Source of the DNA: a virus
Strand: one strand, 5' to 3'
Virus record (IMG/VR): IMGVR_UViG_3300043256_000467
Location: 1-61,577 of that record
Length of the DNA: 61,577 bases
Both the position numbers and the translations under genes were made by a program. Of this stretch, positions 51,174 to 58,195 are shown one piece after another (position 1 is the first letter of the stretch; every line of letters begins with the position of its first letter). The notes below the pieces were generated by a model. It did no database searches. It was not told the DNA's origin and was given only the letters and a program-made list of their open reading frames with translations.

Positions 51174-51408
51174 GGGGCGACCTCCGTGGCACTACATCAA
51201 CGAGGAAGCGCAGGGCCATCGCCGCTACCTGGATGGCCTCCCTTCGCATCGCGACTCGGCTCCCGACCTTGACTTCCTTCCACAGCTCATCCACCTCTTC
51301 CAGAAGCACGGCGTATCCTTCGTGTGCGTTATGAAACGGTGGGAACTTCCGCTGGGCAGAAATCAGCTCCGCCGCTATCTCTTCAACTATGGTGGTAGGC
51401 TCATTCAT
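51166..51408 (-). CDS. MazG-like protein
   Basis: About 80 residues from ATG 51408 (eight-base overlap with the upstream gene). HEGYAVLLEEVDELWKEVK and REAIQVAAMALRFLVDV follow the EExxE / ExxD-like helices of MazG-type nucleoside triphosphate pyrophosphohydrolases. Phage MazG proteins may alter nucleotide or alarmone pools. Short but close to the minimal domain. Confidence 0.7.
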   Translation of the reverse strand: MNEPTTIVEEIAAELISAQRKFPPFHNAHEGYAVLLEEVDELWKEVKVGSRVAMRREAIQVAAMALRFLVDVVPRRSPRA

Positions 51409-51739
51409 GGCGGCCTTCCAGGGCGACATCAGTGCGCTCTATCCGCTCTGCTGCCGGGCCAATCCTCATGTGCCAGCGGGACTTGCACTTACACGTTGTT
51501 GCTTCGCATGGGTAGCAGTCCCGCCGCCATTCCTCCAGCGCCTTCCGCAGCCCCTTCACCTCCACCGCCCGCAGAGCGTCCTGCTCCTCGGTACGCTGTA
51601 GGCAGGCGGAGAGGCGGTCGCGCTCGTCAAGAAGGCGAAGAATCACCGTATTCGTATGGTTACGCTTGGTACCTAGAAACTCGCCAAACGTAGCCCAAAT
51701 GCGCCAGCGCGTAAGCTCCTCCCTCGTCGGCTCAGCCAT
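51401..51739 (-). CDS. Hypothetical coiled-coil protein with CxxC motifs, 112 aa
   Basis: ATG 51739 after GGGAGAGTGTG. A helical N-terminus (RLLDERDRLSACLQRTEEQD) leads to CYPCEATTCKCKSRW, a four-cysteine patch. Role unknown. Confidence 0.62.
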   Translation of the reverse strand: MAEPTREELTRWRIWATFGEFLGTKRNHTNTVILRLLDERDRLSACLQRTEEQDALRAVEVKGLRKALEEWRRDCYPCEATTCKCKSRWHMRIGPAAERIERTDVALEGRHE

Positions 51740-51751
51740 CACACTCTCCCT

Positions 51752-52171
51752 CTAGCTGAAGTCAATCCCAATGCTGTGCGTAAATTGAATAGGGCACTCT
51801 TCGAGCAGCGCTATGAACTCCGCCCGTGTGAAGTGATCACCATACTCATTCTCAATCTCAGCCACTCCCTCTAGGTAGCCCGGCTTAACAGCCCAAGAGA
51901 ACGAACTGCATGAAGCTACGCCGGTCTTACGTTGCGGTGGGGCTCTGTTGAATCCCAACTCGCGTCCGGCAGCAGAGTTTTCCACCGACTCCTTCGTAGG
52001 CTCCTGGCCACACTTGGGGCAGCGGTCAAGCATCCCCGATTCGTCATGCGGAGTGCCAGACCTCGCCAGCGTGACGCCACAGTCCCAACAGTAGCGGCCC
52101 GCCGCCGATCGTTTGCCTATATGCTGCCCACGATGCTCACAACTAGACACCACGTAGTAGTTAGTTCCCAT
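51752..52171 (-). CDS. MGTNYY-type phage protein with zinc motifs, 139 aa
   Basis: Begins MGTNYYVVSSCEHRGQHIGK, an opening shared by many small phage proteins of unknown function. YCWDCG and RCPKCG form a zinc site. The end is acidic (TRAEFIALLEECP). Overlaps the upstream gene by eleven bases. Confidence 0.68.
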   Translation of the reverse strand: MGTNYYVVSSCEHRGQHIGKRSAAGRYCWDCGVTLARSGTPHDESGMLDRCPKCGQEPTKESVENSAAGRELGFNRAPPQRKTGVASCSSFSWAVKPGYLEGVAEIENEYGDHFTRAEFIALLEECPIQFTHSIGIDFS

Positions 52172-52514
52172 CGCGCTCTCTCTCTAGCAGCGCCGCGTCC
52201 AGGGCGAGTTCGGCTGCACGGGCCTTATCAGCCAGTCGGGGTAGTAGCCGCTCCGCCGCATCGCGCAGCTTGGCATCTGTCAAGTCTTCATCCAATATCA
52301 AGGCGTCGAGGCCCTCACGGACGGCTTCCGCCATGCCCCGCAGCGGGCCTAGGTACTTAGCGAGGGCGGCGAGGCGGCGGCGATCCTTCCGCGCCTGCCA
52401 CTGGCGCTTCGATCCTTCTACTGTGGCCCAATCAGAACCCTCCTCTAGCGGGCTGTGCTCCTTCGTGCTGGCCGCTGCTATCAGGGTGCGCAGGATGTCG
52501 CCGGGGTCTTTCAT
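52161..52514 (-). CDS. Hypothetical helical protein, 117 aa
   Basis: Almost wholly helical and charged (KARAAELALDAALLERERD). ATGA overlap with its upstream neighbour. Belongs to a run of five coupled small genes. No family recognised. Confidence 0.6.
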   Translation of the reverse strand: MKDPGDILRTLIAAASTKEHSPLEEGSDWATVEGSKRQWQARKDRRRLAALAKYLGPLRGMAEAVREGLDALILDEDLTDAKLRDAAERLLPRLADKARAAELALDAALLERERDGN

Positions 52515-52942
52515 GGTGCCTTCCCCTGGGCCTCGCGGACGCGGAGGAGGAGGGCACGTTCGCTATCCGTTAGTCGGCACGAACTGTAAACGCCCCCACT
52601 CTCCGCGGTTCCTCCCTCCCGATGATTCCAGCCCACAAGAGGGAAGTGAGCATCGCCTTGTGGCTCATATTCAATAGGCAGCGAATGCTCCGGACAACGT
52701 GCCTCCAGCGCCCCCACCAGCTCCTCCACCAGCGAGGCCTGGTTCGCGGCGGCGACGAGATCGTTCATGGCCGCACCAAGATCGAGATACGCGTGGGGTA
52801 GTTCCGCTCGGCAAAAGCCGCAGTAGTTGGATGTGGGATCATTCGTCGCCTTGCAGTCAGGACGAGGACACGGCAGAAGGAAATCGCCCGTGTGCGGATT
52901 CCTGCCCCATGGCCACGGTATCGGGCTGTGTTCCTCCCTCAT
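52511..52942 (-). CDS. Zinc-ribbon protein, 143 aa
   Basis: LLPCPRPDCKATNDP and YCGFCRAEL form a zinc ribbon near the N-terminus; the C-terminus is helical (DSERALLLRVREAQ). ATGA overlaps at the start, and its stop overlaps the next gene. Function unknown. Confidence 0.65.
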   Translation of the reverse strand: MREEHSPIPWPWGRNPHTGDFLLPCPRPDCKATNDPTSNYCGFCRAELPHAYLDLGAAMNDLVAAANQASLVEELVGALEARCPEHSLPIEYEPQGDAHFPLVGWNHREGGTAESGGVYSSCRLTDSERALLLRVREAQGKAP

Positions 52943-53250
52943 GGCATCTTCCTCTCTAGCTCGGCCCAGGCGGCGAGGGCCCTAGTACGTTCCTGTTGGG
53001 AACACTTACACGGCAGCTTCGAGAAGCCAGCAGAACAGCCTCCGTCATGCTCACTGTCCGGCCGCTCCAGGTGTGCCTGTGCTAGCTGGATGGCGACGGC
53101 GAGGATGTCGGGGGCGAGGGTGGCAATCTTGCACACGGCCTCATGTTCCAGCGCACCCGCCAACTGCGGGGAATTGAGGATCACCTTTCTCACATCCCAG
53201 GGACGGGGCGGAGTCGCAGCCAGCAGCGCCTTAGCCTTCTTGGTGATCAT
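52939..53250 (-). CDS. Hypothetical protein, 103 aa
   Basis: ATG 53250 (MITKKAKALL) after GAGGAGGAAGCC; the longer frame overlaps the membrane protein gene. Helical, with CSAGFSKLPCKCSQ that may bind metal. Function unknown. Confidence 0.62.
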   Translation of the reverse strand: MITKKAKALLAATPPRPWDVRKVILNSPQLAGALEHEAVCKIATLAPDILAVAIQLAQAHLERPDSEHDGGCSAGFSKLPCKCSQQERTRALAAWAELERKMP

Positions 53251-53281
53251 GGCTTCCTCCTCTACGGCCTGCAGGCCAGGG

Positions 53282-53506
53282 CTAATCACAGCAGCCAAGC
53301 CAGGTAATTGCCACAGCCATAATGATTGCGACAGCAAGGACAGTAGCCAGGATTGTCCCTCCCACGAAGATAACCACTCCGCTACTGCGGGGGACGGTAT
53401 CGGGCGGTAGGCGATCCAACAGAAGTCCTCCTATCATGGTTACCACGACTACCGCAGCCATCAGCATGGGAACTATCAGCCACCCGTATTCGTCGTTGTT
53501 ATTCAC
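53282..53506 (-). CDS. Two-TM small membrane protein, possible holin
   Basis: About 74 residues from GTG 53506, overlapping the endolysin stop. Two membrane helices (LIVPMLMAAVVVVTMIGGLL and VVIFVGGTILATVLAVAII) with a short polar loop. Directly downstream of a transglycosylase-like gene, a typical holin position. Confidence 0.6.
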   Translation of the reverse strand: MNNNDEYGWLIVPMLMAAVVVVTMIGGLLLDRLPPDTVPRSSGVVIFVGGTILATVLAVAIIMAVAITWLGCCD

Positions 53507-53949
53507 GGGCAACCCGGCCACGGCCTACCCCGCTCTCCCCGCTGCCACTGGACGTACTGGATGTGGGCCTCGACGGTATTCTGGTAGGGATCAAGCGGTC
53601 CGTTCCAGACCTGCCAAAGCCCATAGAAGTAGACGAGTCGCCCTGTATACCATTCCTCCCCTATGACATTCGGGTCGCCGTCGGACTCGCACATCACCGT
53701 GGCCTCGGCCCACGCGCAGGGCCAGGTGAACTCCGCTCCGCAGATGAGGTAGCGCCAGTCGGTGCCGGCGGGCGGCACAGGGAGCACTCTGCCAGCCCGT
53801 ATGGACTGTGGGGTTTGTGGTTCGTCTCCCCGCGCCAGTGTCCCTTCCTCTTGTGTGTCCCCGCTGTCGTCATCACCCAGGGGTGTCGCCTCCGGCACCA
53901 AGCGCTCCCAGCGAGCCTGCCAAGCTTGTCCCGTAGCATCTAGAACCAC
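53503..53949 (-). CDS. Lytic transglycosylase-like endolysin
   Basis: About 148 residues from a GTG at 53949 (the frame is open further upstream, but that part overlaps another gene). The C-terminal half has AWAEATVMCESDGDPNVIG (candidate catalytic Glu), YGLWQVWNG and DPYQNTVEAHIQYVQW, the pattern of goose-type/SLT lysozyme domains. The first half is a low-complexity linker. It would cut peptidoglycan. Flanked by two small membrane protein genes, forming a probable lysis cassette. The start is uncertain. Confidence 0.68.
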   Translation of the reverse strand: MVLDATGQAWQARWERLVPEATPLGDDDSGDTQEEGTLARGDEPQTPQSIRAGRVLPVPPAGTDWRYLICGAEFTWPCAWAEATVMCESDGDPNVIGEEWYTGRLVYFYGLWQVWNGPLDPYQNTVEAHIQYVQWQRGERGRPWPGCP

Positions 53950-54056
53950 GCCCCGGTGGCATTGTGGTGGGCCGCCGCTACGATAGCCAAAAGCCCTACC
54001 GCGAGGAGTATCCCGCACACAAGGGCGATGATCGGCTCCCATTCCTGATGTCTCAT
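53940..54056 (-). CDS. 38-residue single-TM protein
   Basis: Read from sequence: perfect GAAGGAGGAGATC before the ATG, then IIALVCGILLAVGLLAIVAA, one membrane helix, ending in HHNATGAWF. Overlaps the endolysin start by ten bases. A candidate holin or pinholin. Confidence 0.6.
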   Translation of the reverse strand: MRHQEWEPIIALVCGILLAVGLLAIVAAAHHNATGAWF

Positions 54057-54119
54057 GATCTCCTCCTTCGTAGCCCCCTGAGCCCACTAGCACGATCAGC
54101 AGGGCGAGGGCGTAGCGCG

Positions 54120-54419
54120 TCAGCGGTGTTTGTCCTTGCTAGCCGGGGCCGCCGAGGGGCTGGGCTCCACAAGCTGTTCACGGATGCGGAGCAGGACGGC
54201 GATGAGCTGGTCGCACTCCACCAGGGCCTCGCCGCGACCCTCCTTCCCGATGAGCTGTCCGAGCAGGGCTGCGGCCAATTCGCCTAGCTCCTCCTGCGCT
54301 TTGAGGCACCAGACGTATACTGCCTCTGCGTCGGGTAGTGTTGGCATGGGGTAGCGCCACCGAATATCCTGCTGGGTCGCCGCGTCGAGAATGTCAGCCC
54401 AGCTCTCACGGCCGTCCAT
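54120..54419 (-). CDS. MazG-like helical protein
   Basis: 99 residues from ATG 54419 after GGAGGAGTG. VWCLKAQEELGELAAALLGQ and GEALVECDQLIAVLLRIREQ give the EExxE and ExxD helices of MazG-like pyrophosphohydrolases. Second such protein in the window. First protein gene behind the tRNA-like structure. Confidence 0.65.
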   Translation of the reverse strand: MDGRESWADILDAATQQDIRWRYPMPTLPDAEAVYVWCLKAQEELGELAAALLGQLIGKEGRGEALVECDQLIAVLLRIREQLVEPSPSAAPASKDKHR

Positions 54420-54467
54420 CACTCCTCCTCTCGGCGCGGGCTAGCCGCATCTTCTCGGAATGGGTAG

Positions 54468-54590
54468 GGGCCGGTGCGGTATCGAACCGCGCCCAATTCT
54501 GCTGTGGCCGCCCATGGGACGCCGAAAGACTCTGACGAGGCTGGAACACACCCCGGCCACTTCTAGCGTGACTCCTGTCACTGCCGGCCC
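54468..54590 (-). ncRNA. tRNA-like four-way-junction structure
   Basis: On the transcribed strand, GGGCCGG and CCGGCCC pair perfectly as an acceptor-like stem 123 nucleotides apart. Inside are GTGA-CAGGAG-TCAC (D-arm-like), a long central arm closed by GTGGCC/GGCCAC, and GCGG-TTCGATA-CCGC, a canonical T-arm with GGTTCGATACC. No standard anticodon arm is seen and no encoded CCA end. It lies just behind a TTGACA promoter. It may be a degenerate tRNA, a tRNA-like RNA, or chance; a 50-codon frame also crosses it but is Arg/Pro-rich and poor. Confidence 0.42.
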
Positions 54591-54594
54591 CATG

Positions 54595-54622
54595 TTACTA
54601 GTTCTCCCAAATCGTCTGTCAA
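54595..54622 (-). promoter_or_regulatory. Candidate promoter before the tRNA-like structure
   Basis: TTGACA (54617-54622), 16-base spacer, TAGTAA (54595-54600), leftward. Begins right after the stop of the ADP-ribosyltransferase gene. Lacks the TGATTAATCA palindrome. The predicted start falls at about the first base of the tRNA-like acceptor stem. Confidence 0.55.
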
Positions 54623-54624
54623 GG

Positions 54625-55323
54625 TCACTCTATTCTCCTCACACTCTTGACCTTGTGAGGATCAACTACTACCTCCTCTTCGCCGCGCCCGAGGAAGATT
54701 CCGAGAATCTCTTGCGGCCCAACTTCCCCAACCCAAACCTGACCCTTTTCTTGGTTGAAGCGGCGAGCGAACCATGCCGCACGCCCCGGACTCTTCGTCC
54801 ATGAGATGCCAAACTGATAGCCTAGGCCGCAGCCACGATAGATCGTCACCGTCTGCTTAGGGAGGAGAAAGTCCTTGACCTCGCTCTTATCTTCAACGTC
54901 GGTGACGAAGCCAGCAGCACGAAACATTTGGAGTGGCAAGGTCCCGAACTGTGACGGCATCTCGCAGTCAATCCAGACATGAGGGAGCATCTCCACCATC
55001 TGTTCTTCCGTGATCTCCTCATCCTTCCACCACTGGCAAAATGTCGTTATCCGCCAAGGCCGCTCGTAGAACCAAAGGGCGCTTTCATGCTTCCCCTCGA
55101 GCAGCAACTCGGCGACGCGCTTCGTCTTGATCTCATACTGCTGGTTCGCCAGTTTCCAAGACGTGAAGAAGACCTCGTTCACGAATGGGTGCTTTATCAT
55201 CGGCCCGCCAAGCGGCCCATCCTCGACAACGCAGGCCCTGAGCTCGGGGTGGAGCTTGTCAAGGTTCTGAGGGTCTTCACCAAAGAACTCAATATGCTTG
55301 GCCATCTGCTGCTTAGACGTCAC
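54625..55323 (-). CDS. Free ADP-ribosyltransferase-like protein
   Basis: 232 residues, GTG start overlapping the upstream stop. The C-terminal ~80 residues have the ART order: IYRG (R163), SWT (174-176) followed by SPGRAAWFARR, and RGEEEVVVDP (E215-217). This corresponds to the NAD-binding Arg, the Ser-Thr-type strand and the catalytic Glu. The N-terminal part is helical and may choose targets. By analogy with T4 Alt and ModA it could modify host proteins or RNA early in infection. It is the second gene behind promoter E, fitting early expression. Confidence 0.75.
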   Translation of the reverse strand: MTSKQQMAKHIEFFGEDPQNLDKLHPELRACVVEDGPLGGPMIKHPFVNEVFFTSWKLANQQYEIKTKRVAELLLEGKHESALWFYERPWRITTFCQWWKDEEITEEQMVEMLPHVWIDCEMPSQFGTLPLQMFRAAGFVTDVEDKSEVKDFLLPKQTVTIYRGCGLGYQFGISWTKSPGRAAWFARRFNQEKGQVWVGEVGPQEILGIFLGRGEEEVVVDPHKVKSVRRIE

Positions 55324-55469
55324 GGGGACTTCTCCTCAAACCCAGGGCATCCGCACCAGTGGACCCCCATTAGACCCCACTTGCGCGCCGCGCAGCCTGC
55401 GTTACGCCGGCCATCTGACCCGATGTAGGCATAGTGCACCGACTCGCCATCTCCACAGTGCTTGCACAT
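55320..55469 (-). CDS. Zinc-binding protein, 49 aa
   Basis: Read from sequence: ATG 55469, AAGGAGAGGG upstream, stop overlapping the next GTG. MCKHCGDGESVHYAYIG then AGCAARKWG and HWCGCPG give the cysteines of a zinc ribbon. First gene behind promoter E, so likely an early protein. Confidence 0.7.
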   Translation of the reverse strand: MCKHCGDGESVHYAYIGSDGRRNAGCAARKWGLMGVHWCGCPGFEEKSP

Positions 55470-55518
55470 CTCAGTCTTTCCCTCTCCTTGAGCCTAATCC
55501 GACCTGGTTCCTCTATCA

Positions 55519-55547
55519 ATGTAACATGATGATTAATCAGTTGTCAA
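55519..55547 (-). promoter_or_regulatory. Promoter-operator E
   Basis: TTGACA at 55542-55547, 17-base spacer, TTACAT at 55519-55524, leftward, with TGATTAATCA at 55530-55539. Two hairpins lie just upstream. Drives the zinc protein and ADP-ribosyltransferase genes. Confidence 0.82.
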
Positions 55548-55578
55548 GTCCTTCCCTACTATCAGCCTGCCTCATCGG

Positions 55579-55619
55579 TGCCAGGAGGCTATCCCTGGCA
55601 GACCGGCCCGAAGGCCGGT
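55579..55619 (-). terminator. Tandem hairpins upstream of promoter E
   Basis: ACCGGCC-TTCG-GGCCGGT (55602-55619, UUCG tetraloop) and TGCCAGG/CCTGGCA (55579-55585, 55594-55600) follow the stop of the preceding gene. Both stems are perfect. No T-run follows, so if they terminate transcription they are not classical intrinsic terminators. Confidence 0.5.
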
Positions 55620-55624
55620 TTCGG

Positions 55625-55759
55625 CTACTTCACTCCATGCGCCACGAGGCGCAGTCGGTACGCTTCCATACAGCGGGCGCAGAGCACCGATGCGGCGCTT
55701 GCCAAACGATTGCAGCCGCATATGCAAGCACAGTAGTCGGTCTCTATCATCAGCGTCAT
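55625..55759 (-). CDS. Zinc-finger peptide, 44 aa
   Basis: ATG 55759 overlaps the upstream stop (ATGA). DYCACICGCNR and LCARCMEAYR give five cysteines in the pattern of a small zinc knuckle. Last gene before the tandem hairpins. Function unknown. Confidence 0.62.
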   Translation of the reverse strand: MTLMIETDYCACICGCNRLASAASVLCARCMEAYRLRLVAHGVK

Positions 55760-56070
55760 GCCTTCTCCACCTCCTCGATGATGGCGCGGGCCTTGACCTT
55801 CGCTTGGCAATGTCTACAGTCCTTCTCTCTCATTTCTGTGGCGCAGCGCCATTGCTCATGTAGTGCGCCAAGCCATTGTAGGGATTCCTTCAGCGCCTCT
55901 AGGAGCTTGGCGTTCTGGGCGCGGAGCTGGCCCTTCTCCGTCGTCTCATAGAAGGCTAACTCCTTGCGGAGCCGTAGGTTATCCTTGGCTACGTGCCCCA
56001 ACACTTCCCTCGCGTCTACCCCTGTCTCCGTCCCGTCCGCCCCTGGCTCCCCTGGTAGTGCGTGTCCCAT
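55756..56070 (-). CDS. Coiled-coil protein with CRHC motif, 104 aa
   Basis: AAAGGAGGAGAC precedes the ATG. A long helix (NLRLRKELAFYETTEKGQLR) forms a probable coiled coil, with KDCRHCQAK near the end. Role unknown. Confidence 0.62.
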   Translation of the reverse strand: MGHALPGEPGADGTETGVDAREVLGHVAKDNLRLRKELAFYETTEKGQLRAQNAKLLEALKESLQWLGALHEQWRCATEMREKDCRHCQAKVKARAIIEEVEKA

Positions 56071-56085
56071 GTCTCCTCCTTTGGG

Positions 56086-56283
56086 CTAGGCGTATACTTG
56101 GCTCTCAGCCCTAGCGAGCCGCTGCTTGGCGTCAGCAAGGTTCTTCTCTGCGTCTGCGAGTCGCTGGCGAATGAGAGGTAGGCATTCACTCTTTGGATGT
56201 GGGATGGGTGGCCCATGCCGACCAGGGATATCCCTGTACAGCGTGCCGCAGTTGGAGCACTGGTATGAGTGTGTCCCCGTCAT
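56086..56283 (-). CDS. Zinc/coiled-coil protein, 65 aa
   Basis: ATG 56283 overlaps the upstream stop. YQCSNCGTLYRD is half of a zinc ribbon; HPKSECLPL may complete it. The C-terminus is a short coiled coil (RLADAEKNLADAKQRLARAE). Function unknown. Confidence 0.65.
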   Translation of the reverse strand: MTGTHSYQCSNCGTLYRDIPGRHGPPIPHPKSECLPLIRQRLADAEKNLADAKQRLARAESQVYA

Positions 56284-56516
56284 GTCTCCTCCTCTCTTGG
56301 CTGTGCGCCCGGGGACTTGAAGCGTGCGAAGGCCAGGGACATGGGCAGCCTTGGGTACTGCGTTAGGGCGTTCTTGGCACAAGAACTGCATAGACCTTGT
56401 ATATCACCGCTGAAGGTCGTCCCTGCTGAAATGGCGAGGTCGCAGTGCTCACAGTGTACGTGCCCAGCCCCAAAGCATGTGTCTCGGATTCTTCGGTTGT
56501 GGTATGTCAGGGCCAT
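56280..56516 (-). CDS. Zinc-finger protein, 78 aa
   Basis: HVHCEHCDLAISAG and GLCSSCAKNAL form a two-CxxC zinc site in the middle. AGGAGGAGCCCA precedes the ATG. Function unknown. Confidence 0.65.
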   Translation of the reverse strand: MALTYHNRRIRDTCFGAGHVHCEHCDLAISAGTTFSGDIQGLCSSCAKNALTQYPRLPMSLAFARFKSPGAQPREEET

Positions 56517-56559
56517 TGGGCTCCTCCTCTCTTGGCCAACGTTGTTCGAATTGCGCGGG

Positions 56560-56751
56560 CTAGGCGCTCTTGACTACCGTAACCTGAAACTCTGTGCCAT
56601 CGGACATTTCAACCACCAGCCCCGCATCGGTTGTTAGGACGCCCTTAGCTTCAAAGCTAGAGGTGCGTTTGACGCGGCCATACAGCACATCTTCCGTAGG
56701 CAGGTCGTCTAGGATGTCCTCAAGTGCCGCTGCTAGTTCTTCTGCATCCAT
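56560..56751 (-). CDS. Hypothetical protein, 63 aa
   Basis: Acidic helix (EELAAALEDILDDLP) followed by beta strands (GLVVEMSDGTEFQVTVV). AGAGAGGAGTCATCAGT before the ATG. No family recognised. Confidence 0.6.
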   Translation of the reverse strand: MDAEELAAALEDILDDLPTEDVLYGRVKRTSSFEAKGVLTTDAGLVVEMSDGTEFQVTVVKSA

Positions 56752-56799
56752 ACTGATGACTCCTCTCTTTCCGCCGTGGCGGAATGCTCCCCGTGGGGG

Positions 56800-57078
56800 C
56801 TAGGCGGCACCGTACTCATCATTCACAGCATCCATCAATTCGGACAGCGTAGGCGCTGAGAATGTTCCTCGGTAGGTGTGATACGTGCGGACTTCCTCAT
56901 GGAACTGTCCATCAGCAAACCACACATCACCATGAAAGTCCCAAGCCGAATGTTCTGAGCGTGTTCCGCCTTCACGGAGTCTCTTTCCCATGCCAGCGTC
57001 AATGGAGTGGTCGAAGTTGCTCATGTGCTCGTCTATCTTAGTGAGGCTGTCTGGCATTCTCAGCATTCTCGTTGTCAT
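56800..57078 (-). CDS. Hypothetical protein, 92 aa
   Basis: His/Asp-rich protein (HMSNFDHSIDAGMGKR, SAWDFHGDVWFADG) with a helical end LSELMDAVNDEYG. AGGAGGAG adjoins the ATG; a start at the fifth codon (ATG) would give better spacing. No family recognised. Confidence 0.58.
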   Translation of the reverse strand: MTTRMLRMPDSLTKIDEHMSNFDHSIDAGMGKRLREGGTRSEHSAWDFHGDVWFADGQFHEEVRTYHTYRGTFSAPTLSELMDAVNDEYGAA

Positions 57079-57162
57079 CTCCTCCTCCTAATAGAACAGG
57101 CCCCTTCGGGCTTAGGGCCGCTTGCGCGGCTCGTCCCAATAGTCGTCTCCCTTGCATTGACC
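57079..57162 (-). other. 84-base intergenic gap with GNRA-like hairpin
   Basis: Contains GCCGC-GCAA-GCGGC (57117-57130) and a weaker GCCC-GAAG-GGGC stem beside it. No promoter-like sequence recognised. The frame of the preceding gene continues beyond its TGA for 14 plausible codons (QCKGDDYWDEPRKRP), then stops. Confidence 0.4.
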
Positions 57163-57465
57163 TCACAAACTTTTTCCCGTCGTATGATCCCTGGCCGCAG
57201 GACCCCAGCACTGCTTGCAACCAGAGCCACACCAGCAAGTAAGACTCTTCACAGGCATCCCGCACCCGAGGCATCTCTCAAACCCGGCATTGAGCATCAA
57301 GTCATCGTGGATGTAAGTGAGTCCCTCCTCCGTGTCAACGTCGACTCCGCTCATGCTGCTCAGCGGCCCCTCAGAGCCACCACCCGTGAGCATCGCCTTG
57401 ACCTCCTCCGGACTCCGCACCACTCGTTGTTTGTTGGGGTCATTTCCCCCGAATGCGTAGGTCAC
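57163..57465 (-). CDS. Zinc-ribbon protein, 100 aa
   Basis: GTG start overlaps the upstream stop. The C-terminal part has CLGCGMPVKSLTCWCGSGCK and QCWG: seven cysteines, probably one or two zinc sites. The N-terminal half is helical (RSPEEVKAMLTGG). Function unknown. Confidence 0.65.
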   Translation of the reverse strand: MTYAFGGNDPNKQRVVRSPEEVKAMLTGGGSEGPLSSMSGVDVDTEEGLTYIHDDLMLNAGFERCLGCGMPVKSLTCWCGSGCKQCWGPAARDHTTGKSL

Positions 57466-57611
57466 GAGCCTCTCCTGTCTGGCGTGCAGGTTGCACAGCC
57501 AACTATCATCGTTCCGACCTTACCCCGGATGGGGTTGAGCTTCCCGACCGGCCGGTGGCAGACCTGGCAGTGCGGGAAGTCCGACCGCGTGAATAGTGAT
57601 AGGATCCTCAT
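57462..57611 (-). CDS. Zinc-ribbon protein, 49 aa
   Basis: Read from sequence: ATG 57611 after GAGGAGAGCGAT; stop overlaps the next GTG. PHCQVCHRPVG and VGCATCTPD form a compact four-cysteine zinc ribbon. Function unknown. Confidence 0.7.
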   Translation of the reverse strand: MRILSLFTRSDFPHCQVCHRPVGKLNPIRGKVGTMIVGCATCTPDRRGS

Positions 57612-57636
57612 ATCGCTCTCCTCGCCCTGGCTCAAG

Positions 57637-57813
57637 CTACTTGTAGCAGTATCGGCAACCCAAGACGTGGTGCGCCGAACGAACGAGCTCGTTAAGTTTC
57701 ACCGCCTCGCCGCAGTGTGGGCACATCGTCCCGCTAGTCGTCGGCGCCGGCTCGATCATGTCCAGCTCCTGAGCTCCATTCCTTCTTCTCGACAGTCTGT
57801 CCAGTAGTGTCAT
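57637..57813 (-). CDS. Zinc-ribbon protein, 58 aa
   Basis: Read from sequence: ATG 57813 after AAAGGAGAAAGAG. A basic start (TLLDRLSRRRNG), then MCPHCGEAVKL and LGCRYCYK as a zinc ribbon ending the protein. A second in-frame ATG at 57759 has a weaker site. Function unknown. Confidence 0.7.
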   Translation of the reverse strand: MTLLDRLSRRRNGAQELDMIEPAPTTSGTMCPHCGEAVKLNELVRSAHHVLGCRYCYK

Positions 57814-57867
57814 CTCTTTCTCCTTTCCTAGTTGCGAAGATTCTTGGGTCGACTCCCGCGCCTCGGC

Positions 57868-58176
57868 TTAGCTCCGCTGTTCGTACGACTTCTTCCACAA
57901 GAAGATCCGCACTTCCGGCTCGTTGTCTGAGTCCTCCAGAAGCAGATTGGTACCGCACTCTGCACACTCCATCCGCTCCCAGTTACGAGTCCCTTCCTTG
58001 TGGGTGTAGCCAATCTCGAAGAACCTTGCGCTCTCACGCATATCCATCCGCCGTGCGGCGACCGCGCTACTGCACCTCGCGCATCGCTTGGTCCGTTTGT
58101 TCCGCTGTGCCTTCTGTGCCTCCTTCGCCTCCTCACCCCGACAATAGACTCTGTACAGGAAATTCCGGTCTGCCAT
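57868..58176 (-). CDS. Zinc-binding protein, 102 aa
   Basis: ATG 58176 after GAAGGAGAGACGAAA. KRCARCSSAVAA and MECAECGTNLL form a zinc ribbon; the N-terminus is a basic helix (RGEEAKEAQKAQRNKRTKR). Could bind nucleic acid. No family recognised. Confidence 0.68.
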   Translation of the reverse strand: MADRNFLYRVYCRGEEAKEAQKAQRNKRTKRCARCSSAVAARRMDMRESARFFEIGYTHKEGTRNWERMECAECGTNLLLEDSDNEPEVRIFLWKKSYEQRS

Positions 58177-58195
58177 TTTCGTCTCTCCTTCTTTA

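Noticed and set aside
54423-54590. A 50-codon protein gene starting at the ATG near 54593
   Set aside because: The peptide is Arg/Pro-rich at the end and the region folds as a tRNA-like structure; no ribosome site precedes the ATG.
57734-57967. A 77-codon minus-strand frame
   Set aside because: Out of frame with the zinc-ribbon gene at 57637-57813, which has a strong ribosome site; looks like a shadow.
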